Position numbers and translations under genes: made by a program
In this document: piece by piece, positions 57,514-64,000 of the stretch
Position numbering within the stretch: position 1 is the stretch's first letter
Layout: every line of letters begins with the position of its first letter
NCBI RefSeq assembly: GCF_003226325.1
Contig: NZ_PDOD01000003.1
Span: 434,001 to 498,000, forward strand
Source: Salipaludibacillus keqinensis
Lineage (GTDB): Bacteria > Bacillota > Bacilli > Bacillales > Salisediminibacteriaceae
Reading direction: 5' to 3'
Length of the DNA: 64,000 bases
The notes under the pieces: model-generated
Told to the model about the DNA's origin: nothing
What the model saw: only the letters and a program-made list of their open reading frames with translations
Database searches by the model: none

Positions 57514-59007
57514 ATGAAGAATATGAGAATACTGTTTCCTTTAGTGATCGTTTTATCCCTTCTGTTAGGGGCTGGAGGAATGTATGCCGTGATGGCAGCT
57601 GTCGATGGGGATAATTCATCGGTGGTATTAGAAGAATCGCAAGTAAAAGAAATGATAGAAAGTAATGAAAACGAGGTCGAAGAAGTTTCGGGTAGTATTG
57701 AAACAGATGAAGACCGCATGGAAAAAATAGAGCAAGCTTTTCAAGTGATTTCAGACCGTTATGTGAATGAAGTAGACGAATCTGAGCTGCTTGAAGGGGC
57801 AATTTCAGGAATGCTAGAAACACTTGATGATCCTTATTCTGTCTATATGGACGCAAGTACGGCAGAAGAATTCATGGAATCTTTAGATTCATCTTTTGAA
57901 GGAATCGGTGCTGAAGTCAGCATGACAAATGGCAAGGTCACCATTGTTGCACCTTTTAGAGATTCTCCCGCTGAAGAAGCTGGATTAAGACCGAATGATC
58001 AAATCATTGAAATTGACGGTGAAGATATTGAAGGCTTGTCATTAAATGAAGCTGTTCTGCAAATCCGTGGGGAGAAAGGGACAACTGTTACTCTAACGAT
58101 CGAACGACCGGGCGTGAATGATCCAATAGAAATAGATGTAGTTAGAGACGAAATTCCTTTAATAACCGTTTATAGTGATATCGTAGAAGAAGATGGAAAG
58201 TCAATTGGGGTGATCGAACTTCGCTCATTTTCCGAAAACACTGCAGAACTTTTTGAAGAAGAGTTAATGAAGTTGGAAAGTGAAGGAATCGATGGATTAG
58301 TTATTGATGTCCGAGGAAATCCAGGTGGATTTTTGCAGAGTGTTGAAGATATAGGGAATTTAATCATTCCTGGTGGAGAACCGATTGTTCAAATCGAAGG
58401 TCGAGACGGCGAAAGAACTCGGCATATCTCAAATTTAGAAGATGAAAAAGAGTACCCAATCATCACGCTAATTGATGAAGGTAGTGCTTCAGCTTCGGAG
58501 ATTTTAGCAGCAGCCTTGAAAGAAGCTGGAGGTCATGACGTTGTTGGGAAAAGTACCTTTGGTAAAGGGACCGTTCAGCAAACAATACCAATGGAAGATG
58601 GAAGCCAAATTAAATTAACTTTATTTAGATGGTTAACTTCCGCAGGAAATGATATTAATAAAGAAGGTGTTGAGCCGACTATCGAAGTGGATCAACCTGA
58701 TTATTTTTATGCATCACCTTTGAATATAGAAGATCCGTTATCGTTTGATATGTCCAGTGACCATGTAAAAAATGCACAGATCATGCTTAAAGGGATTGGA
58801 GAAGATCCAGGACGAACAGACGGTTACTTTGACCGTCAAACTGAAGAAGCAGTAACAGCTTTTCAAGAGCGTGAGGATTTAGAAGTAACTGGAGAAATAA
58901 ATGAAGAAACGGCCGATCTTCTGCAACAACGAGTCATTGAATCCGTACAGGACCGTGACTCAGATAACCAATTCAAAAAGGCCATTGAGTTATTGACAGG
59001 TGAATAA
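57514..59007 (+). CDS. ctpB: Carboxy-terminal processing protease CtpB (S41)
   Basis: A 497-residue exported, membrane-anchored serine protease: TM (about 8-30), helical dimerisation region, PDZ domain (about 110-190; IVAPFRDSPAEEAGLRPNDQ), S41 protease core with the catalytic Ser in DEGSASASEI and Lys in GKSTFGKGTVQ, and a C-terminal peptidoglycan-binding domain (about 415-470; MLKGIGEDPGRTDGYFDRQT). In B. subtilis CtpB cuts SpoIVFA to release pro-sigma-K processing during sporulation. ATG 57514 with GGGGTGG; an ATG at 57472 has no site. Confidence 0.94.
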   Translation: MKNMRILFPLVIVLSLLLGAGGMYAVMAAVDGDNSSVVLEESQVKEMIESNENEVEEVSGSIETDEDRMEKIEQAFQVISDRYVNEVDESELLEGAISGMLETLDDPYSVYMDASTAEEFMESLDSSFEGIGAEVSMTNGKVTIVAPFRDSPAEEAGLRPNDQIIEIDGEDIEGLSLNEAVLQIRGEKGTTVTLTIERPGVNDPIEIDVVRDEIPLITVYSDIVEEDGKSIGVIELRSFSENTAELFEEELMKLESEGIDGLVIDVRGNPGGFLQSVEDIGNLIIPGGEPIVQIEGRDGERTRHISNLEDEKEYPIITLIDEGSASASEILAAALKEAGGHDVVGKSTFGKGTVQQTIPMEDGSQIKLTLFRWLTSAGNDINKEGVEPTIEVDQPDYFYASPLNIEDPLSFDMSSDHVKNAQIMLKGIGEDPGRTDGYFDRQTEEAVTAFQEREDLEVTGEINEETADLLQQRVIESVQDRDSDNQFKKAIELLTGE

Positions 59008-59177
59008 ATGAGTGAAGAAACTGATGTGCAACTGGAGTCGATTGCACATCAGTTTTTTCGTTCACTATCGTAAATTGACTAATTTGTAAAAAAATCGCTT
59101 TTCTTTTCTCATATTTCATTTACAATGAAAGGAAGAGAAACGATTTTTAATGAGTCACGGGTTAAGGAGGAATAGGT

Positions 59178-60764
59178 TTGGATGTCATTGGATTTGAGAT
59201 TTTTAGAGCATTAGGTAGGTTCTTTTTACACCCTCTTACATATATATTCATTTTGGCAATTTTTTGGCTCGGTTTTCAGAGAGTGCAAAGAGAACGTAAA
59301 GATTTTCATACGCGGGTATACGATGTGATTCAACAAGTAACATCGCCTTTATCCATCGCAATTATCGTAGGTTTGTCAATTTCCATTGGAACGGTTCTTT
59401 TAGGAATAGAATTACCAGTAGGAATGATGGCTTTACTCACAGCTGTTTGGCTTTTGTTATTGCCCTTGCGTCATGCTAGATGGTTAAGTATAACCGTAGC
59501 AGGTTCTATCGCTCTGATTGTTGCTCCTTTCTTACCGGCAGGTGGAACAGAATTTTCTTGGTTGAACGGGTGGCTAAGTGACCTGCAGCAAATGAACTTG
59601 GTTAACCTAGCTTGGCTATTAACAATATTATTTATTGCGGAATCCTTGTTAGTTTTAGCAGATGGATGGAAACAATCTTCTCCTGCAATTGTGAAGAGTA
59701 AACGAGGAAAGATGGTTGGGGAACATAAGGCGTCTCGTTTATGGTTTCTCCCTGTCTTTCTCCTATTTCCAATGGGAGAGTGGTCGGGAAATCAATGGTG
59801 GCCATTGTTTGAACTATCCAGTGGTGAAACTTTCGGATTGGCCCTTTTTCCATTCTTACTCGGTTTTCAAGCAAGAATTCATAGCGAGTATCCGATGGAT
59901 GGTGTGAAGAAAATCGGGAAAAGGTTATTGCTAGTAAATATTGCTGTGATCACACTAGCGGTTATAGCATATTTTTATCCAATTGTTGCTTTCTTCGTAG
60001 CGGCAGTCATTCTTTTAGGGAGAGAATTAGTTTACTTCTTGTTCACGTCTGCAGATCAACGTAGAACCAGTCTTTTCACTGGTAGGGAGAAAGGATTGAA
60101 AATCCTTGGCATCCTCCCGCATTCGACTGCTAATAAGATGGAACTTGAAGTGGGAGAAATTATCGTAAAGGCGAATGGCCGTGAAGTCAATTCTCAACGA
60201 GAGTTTTATAATGCCTTACAGCAAAACTCAGCATACTGTAAACTGGAAGTGACTGATCTTGACGGAGAGCTTCGTTTTACCCAATCGACTATTTTTCAAG
60301 GGGACCACTATCAGATTGGCTGTTTATTCGTTCCGGACGATGAAGTTGGAAATCTTTCCTACCGTGCTCTCCGCTCCTCTGTCGTCATTCATCAAGACCG
60401 GGCAGAGTTGGATGAGGGAGCGCCAGAACATGATGACGGAGAGATCGTAGTGCTCCATGAAGAAACGACTTCTTTAGACGATGGTGCTGAAGAATCTGAC
60501 AGCTACGATGAAGACATGGAGCCTGAAAAAGAATTGGCTGCTACAGAGGATTCATCAACTGATGAATTCAAAGAAACGACACTTGAAACAGACAGGGTAG
60601 AGGACGCCCAACAGGAAAAAGAAGCGCATCAGTCAGGATCACCATACGGACAAGCCGCCGGATTGGCAAGTTTCTATGACGAGTTTCGTCAGACGAAAAT
60701 AGACAGAAATAGATGGACTCCAAACTCAGAAGAAAATTCACAAGGAAAAAAAGAAAACGAATGA
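59178..60764 (+). CDS. minJ: MinJ-like PDZ membrane protein
   Basis: A 528-residue protein with about eight membrane helices (1-285), a PDZ domain at about 300-380 (GILPHSTANKMELEVGEIIV, NGREVNSQREFYNALQ) and a long acidic C-terminal tail (about 410-528, Glu/Asp/Ser-rich). MinJ bridges DivIVA and MinCD at the pole and septum in B. subtilis (397 residues); this one is longer because of the acidic tail. TTG 59178 follows AAGGAGGAAT. Position after ctpB is conserved. Followed by a clean terminator. Confidence 0.88.
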   Translation: MDVIGFEIFRALGRFFLHPLTYIFILAIFWLGFQRVQRERKDFHTRVYDVIQQVTSPLSIAIIVGLSISIGTVLLGIELPVGMMALLTAVWLLLLPLRHARWLSITVAGSIALIVAPFLPAGGTEFSWLNGWLSDLQQMNLVNLAWLLTILFIAESLLVLADGWKQSSPAIVKSKRGKMVGEHKASRLWFLPVFLLFPMGEWSGNQWWPLFELSSGETFGLALFPFLLGFQARIHSEYPMDGVKKIGKRLLLVNIAVITLAVIAYFYPIVAFFVAAVILLGRELVYFLFTSADQRRTSLFTGREKGLKILGILPHSTANKMELEVGEIIVKANGREVNSQREFYNALQQNSAYCKLEVTDLDGELRFTQSTIFQGDHYQIGCLFVPDDEVGNLSYRALRSSVVIHQDRAELDEGAPEHDDGEIVVLHEETTSLDDGAEESDSYDEDMEPEKELAATEDSSTDEFKETTLETDRVEDAQQEKEAHQSGSPYGQAAGLASFYDEFRQTKIDRNRWTPNSEENSQGKKENE

Positions 60765-60772
60765 ACAAAGTT

Positions 60773-60799
60773 CACACCTGCAGCCGCAGGTGTGTTTTT
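60773..60799 (+). terminator. Terminator after minJ
   Basis: CACACCTGC-AGCC-GCAGGTGTG with five T. Confidence 0.92.
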
Positions 60800-60912
60800 G
60801 AATTTATAAAAGCTATAAATGGAGATTTTTTAGAGAGAACGAGAACTCACAAACTGCAGGAAATGATCTAGGATAGAATGATAAGGAACAATCTCAGGTT
60901 TGTCAGGATACG

Positions 60913-60951
60913 AGAATGTATGTTCGTTTTTTGCTTGTTTTATGGTATAAT
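60913..60951 (+). promoter_or_regulatory. LexA-type SOS box and -10 of the uvrBA operon
   Basis: GAATGTATGTTCG (60914-60926; on the other strand CGAACATACATTC) is close to the bacillus LexA (DinR) box CGAACATATGTTCG. TATAAT follows at 60946-60951, so the box overlaps the -35 region. It fits DNA-damage induction of uvrB and uvrA. A long 5' leader of about 185 bases precedes uvrB and shows nothing else recognisable. Confidence 0.7.
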
Positions 60952-61142
60952 GATAAACAAATGTGAAGAATGGGTATAGGTATAGTTATTAGAGCTATTT
61001 CCTTGCAATCTAATGAGTTGAGTACGAAGATTAGAGACAGCAATGAACGTCTATACTGCTCAAGAGTAATCTATTCATTAACCAATAAGTGTGTAAAACA
61101 ATAAATGAAAGATAGTGGATGGTTTTCAGAGGAGGAATAAAT

Positions 61143-63140
61143 GTGGCAATGGAAGAAACGCACATATTTGATTTACATTCAAAGTATCAACCGGCAGGAG
61201 ATCAACCAAAAGCAATTGAGAAACTAATTGAAGGTGTGAATAATGGTGAAAAGTATCAAACTTTATTAGGTGCCACTGGGACAGGGAAAACCTTTACAGT
61301 TTCTAATGTCATTACAGAAGTGAAAAAACCGACATTGGTTATAGCCCACAATAAAACGTTAGCAGGGCAGCTTTACAGTGAGTTTAAGGAATTCTTCCCG
61401 AATAATCGTGTGGAGTATTTTGTTAGTTATTATGACTACTATCAGCCAGAGGCCTATATCCCCCAATCAGACACGTATATTGAAAAAGATGCCAGTATTA
61501 ATGATGAGATTGATAAGTTGCGTCATTCGGCTACGAGTGCTTTATTTGAGAGAGAAGACGTCATTATTGTTGCAAGTGTCTCTTGTATCTACGGTCTCGG
61601 TTCTCCTGAGGATTATCGCGATCTTGTTATCTCCTTAAGAAAAGGGATGGAACGAGAACGAAATGGACTTCTTCGTCAGTTAGTAGATGTTCAGTACGAG
61701 CGTAATGACATTAATTTTACCCGGGGGACGTTTCGTGTAAGAGGCGATGTTGTTGAAATTTTCCCCGCTTCAAAAGACGAACACTGTCTTCGTGTCGAGT
61801 TTTTTGGAGATGAAATTGATCGGATCACGGAAGTGGATGCTTTAACGGGTGAAGTGCTCGGTGAAAGAGATCACGTTGCTATTTTCCCAGCTTCTCACTT
61901 CGTTACTCGTGAAGAGAAATTAAAGAAAGCGATCGTAAACATTGAAAAAGAATTAGAAGAGACTTTAAAAGAAATGAATGATAAAGGAAAGTTGCTGGAG
62001 GCCCAACGCTTAGAGCAACGGACTAGGTATGATATTGAGATGATGCAGGAAATGGGATATTGTTCAGGGATTGAGAACTACTCTCGTCACTTAACCTTTC
62101 GTGAGCCAGGAGCCACTCCCTATACGTTACTAGATTTCTTTCCGGATGACTTTCTTATTGTCGTCGACGAATCCCACGTCACATTGCCACAAGTTCGAGG
62201 GATGTATAACGGAGACCAAGCACGAAAAGGCGTTCTCGTTGATCACGGATTCCGTCTTCCTTCTGCAAAAGATAACCGTCCATTGACATTCGACGAATTT
62301 GAAAAACATATCAAGCAAACGATTTTCGTTTCAGCAACACCAGGACCTTATGAACTTGAACACTGCCCGGAAATGGTCGAGCAAATTATTCGCCCTACAG
62401 GTCTACTCGATCCATCGATTGATATTCGACCGATCGAGGGTCAGATTGATGATATGATCGAGGAAATTCGCATTCGCAAAGAGCGAAATGAACGAGTGCT
62501 AGTGACAACGTTAACGAAGAAAATGTCCGAGGATTTAACTGATTACTTGAAAGAAGTGGGCATCCAAGTTAAATATCTTCACTCTGATATAAAAACGTTA
62601 GAGCGGATCCAAATTCTTCGAGAACTTCGTCAAGGTCAATTTGACGTTTTAGTTGGAATTAACTTGTTGAGAGAAGGATTGGATATCCCTGAAGTGTCTC
62701 TTGTGACCATCCTAGATGCCGATAAAGAAGGCTTCCTTCGAGCTGAGCGCCCTCTTATTCAAACAATGGGACGGGCAGCGCGAAATGCAAATGGCCACGT
62801 CATTATGTATGCCGATCGCATGACCAATTCCATGTCAGTTGCGATAGAAGAAACGAAACGTCGGCGAACAATCCAAAAAGAATACAATGATAAACACGGC
62901 ATTACGCCGCAAACGATCCAAAAAGCGATACCAGAGTTGATTCAAGCGACTTATGCAGCTGAGGAAGAAGAAGCATATGAAGCATTTACGAAAGCTCCTT
63001 CTCAGAAATTAAGCAAGAAAGACCGAGAGCAAGTGATTGAACGTATGGAAAAAGAAATGAAAGAAGCAGCGAAAGAACTTGATTTCGAACGTGCCGCTGA
63101 ACTACGGGATATCGTTTTAGAATTGAAATCGGAAGGGTGA
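61143..63140 (+). CDS. uvrB: Excinuclease ABC subunit B
   Basis: A 665-residue UvrB. Walker A is GATGTGKT, the beta-hairpin region [20 protein letters not shown] clamps the damaged strand, [10 protein letters not shown] is helicase motif [16 protein letters not shown] motif VI, and the C-terminal UVR motif ([20 protein letters not shown]) binds UvrC. GTG 61143 was chosen because AGGAGG lies seven bases upstream; an ATG at 61119 would overlap that site. It is followed after eight bases by uvrA, as usual in bacilli. Confidence 0.98.
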   Translation: MAMEETHIFDLHSKYQPAGDQPKAIEKLIEGVNNGEKYQTLLGATGTGKTFTVSNVITEVKKPTLVIAHNKTLAGQLYSEFKEFFPNNRVEYFVSYYDYYQPEAYIPQSDTYIEKDASINDEIDKLRHSATSALFEREDVIIVASVSCIYGLGSPEDYRDLVISLRKGMERERNGLLRQLVDVQYERNDINFTRGTFRVRGDVVEIFPASKDEHCLRVEFFGDEIDRITEVDALTGEVLGERDHVAIFPASHFVTREEKLKKAIVNIEKELEETLKEMNDKGKLLEAQRLEQRTRYDIEMMQEMGYCSGIENYSRHLTFREPGATPYTLLDFFPDDFLIVVDESHVTLPQVRGMYNGDQARKGVLVDHGFRLPSAKDNRPLTFDEFEKHIKQTIFVSATPGPYELEHCPEMVEQIIRPTGLLDPSIDIRPIEGQIDDMIEEIRIRKERNERVLVTTLTKKMSEDLTDYLKEVGIQVKYLHSDIKTLERIQILRELRQGQFDVLVGINLLREGLDIPEVSLVTILDADKEGFLRAERPLIQTMGRAARNANGHVIMYADRMTNSMSVAIEETKRRRTIQKEYNDKHGITPQTIQKAIPELIQATYAAEEEEAYEAFTKAPSQKLSKKDREQVIERMEKEMKEAAKELDFERAAELRDIVLELKSEG

Positions 63141-63148
63141 ACGAACGA

Positions 63149-64000
63149 ATGGCTTTAGATAACATCGTTGTAAAGGGAGCGCGTTCCCATAACTTAAAAG
63201 ATATTGACGTCACGATTCCAAGAAATAAACTTGTCGTCATGACGGGGCTTTCCGGTTCTGGTAAATCATCCATTGCCTTTGACACCATTTACGCTGAAGG
63301 ACAGCGGCGCTATGTAGAATCATTGTCTGCATACGCTAGACAATTTTTAGGCCAAATGGATAAGCCGGATGTGGATGCCATTGAAGGCTTATCTCCGGCT
63401 ATTTCCATCGATCAGAAAACAACTAGTAAAAACCCCCGTTCGACGGTTGGAACGGTGACTGAAATATACGATTATCTTCGTCTCCTATATGCTCGTGTCG
63501 GTCGGCCGATCTGTCCGAATCACGGGATTGAGATTAGCTCGCAGACGGTTCAGCAAATGGTCGATCGAATGATGGAATATCCCGAACGAACAAAAATGCA
63601 AATTCTTGCCCCCCTTGTATCTGGTCGGAAAGGCACTCATGCAAAAGTGCTTGAAGATATCAAGAAACAAGGATACGTTCGTGTAAGAGTTGATGGTGAA
63701 ATGCTTGAAGCATCTGAAGACATTCATCTAGAGAAAAACAAAAAACACAGCATTGAAGTAGTGATTGATCGGATCATTATTAAAAACGATATAGAATCTC
63801 GCTTGGCTGATTCTATGGAAACCGCGTTAAACCTCGCTGATGGCCGTGTGATGGTGGATGTCATTGGTGAAGAAGACTTGCTGTTTAGTCAAAAGCATGC
63901 TTGTCCTTACTGTGGTTTTTCTATTGGTGAATTAGAACCTCGGATGTTTTCCTTTAATAGTCCCTTTGGTGCCTGCTCATCTTGTGATGGTTTGGGTCAT
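63149..64000 (+). CDS. uvrA: Excinuclease ABC subunit A, N-terminal part (runs off the window)
   Basis: The first 284 codons of Uvr[21 protein letters not shown] leads to Walker [30 protein letters not shown] and [20 protein letters not shown] are signature segments, followed by the first zinc finger ([20 protein letters not shown] ... CSSCDGLGH). It scans DNA for damage and loads UvrB. ATG 63149 follows AAGGGTGA. Cut by the window edge at 64000. Confidence 0.97.
   Translation, partial: MALDNIVVKGARSHNLKDIDVTIPRNKLVVMTGLSGSGKSSIAFDTIYAEGQRRYVESLSAYARQFLGQMDKPDVDAIEGLSPAISIDQKTTSKNPRSTVGTVTEIYDYLRLLYARVGRPICPNHGIEISSQTVQQMVDRMMEYPERTKMQILAPLVSGRKGTHAKVLEDIKKQGYVRVRVDGEMLEASEDIHLEKNKKHSIEVVIDRIIIKNDIESRLADSMETALNLADGRVMVDVIGEEDLLFSQKHACPYCGFSIGELEPRMFSFNSPFGACSSCDGLGH

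Overview
The window looks like chromosome of a motile, endospore-forming Gram-positive rod of the Bacillaceae. Evidence for this: strong AGGAGG-type ribosome sites, frequent TTG/GTG starts, sigma-A and sigma-D promoter patterns, spore-related genes (yyaC-like, ctpB), a full-length hibernation factor, and the block hpf ... secA-prfB-yitT-cccB-ftsEX-M23-ctpB-minJ-uvrBA, which resembles the Bacillus subtilis secA-uvrA region. Many proteins are acidic and the exported ones carry Asn/Asp-rich linkers, which would fit a salt- or alkali-tolerant species (inference).

Layout. 0-5.3 kb: a BASS-family transporter, a TPP riboswitch controlling tenA, a small membrane protein, and a membrane-anchored alpha/beta hydrolase behind a promoter and a terminator-like leader hairpin. 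5.3-6.7 kb: gene-poor DNA with a decayed repeat and gene remnants. 6.7-11.6 kb: a LacI regulator and a large secreted GH16 glucanase with three N-terminal repeats and six peptidoglycan-binding-like repeats. 11.6-13.3 kb: about 0.9 kb of non-coding DNA studded with TATCG-N5-CGATA palindromes, running into a RacA-like MerR/coiled-coil gene that carries more copies inside it. This is the most unusual element of the window. 13.4-16.9 kb: sigma-D-driven yjfB, a YjiH-type membrane protein and an Nramp-like transporter.

17.4-28.9 kb is a self-contained cell-wall sugar salvage locus: murK, murQ, an ABC importer (lipoprotein and two permeases, no ATPase), murR, then exported NamZ, AmiE and NagZ. The exported enzymes would trim peptidoglycan to MurNAc and GlcNAc outside the cell, the ABC system would import sugar, and MurK and MurQ would feed it into amino-sugar metabolism. 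MurR probably represses the set, and two TGAAATAWWATT-type sites are candidate operators.

29.5-36.8 kb: a YusW-like lipoprotein, a YyaC-like protein, and flagellar cap genes: two tandem fliD paralogues, fliT, flaG and a long fliS, with sigma-D-like promoters before fliD1, fliD2, flaG and fliS. 37-43.4 kb: a small unknown gene, an acetyl-xylan-esterase-type hydrolase, a neopullulanase-type amylase, manA, a coiled-coil micro-protein, ssb and a cold-shock gene. 43.8-47.9 kb: hpf, ptsG and glcT with its antiterminator. 48.2-64 kb: secA, prfB with its programmed frameshift, a YitT-family protein, cccB, ftsEX, an M23 murein hydrolase, ctpB, minJ, uvrB under a LexA-type box, and the start of uvrA.

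The intergenic regions are rich in small repeats: a GGGACGGTTC family with inverted ends, a 51-bp hairpin repeat at two loci, a 21-bp GCGCTAT array, and a diverged pair of about 230 bp. I saw no rRNA, tRNA, CRISPR array, complete insertion sequence or prophage.
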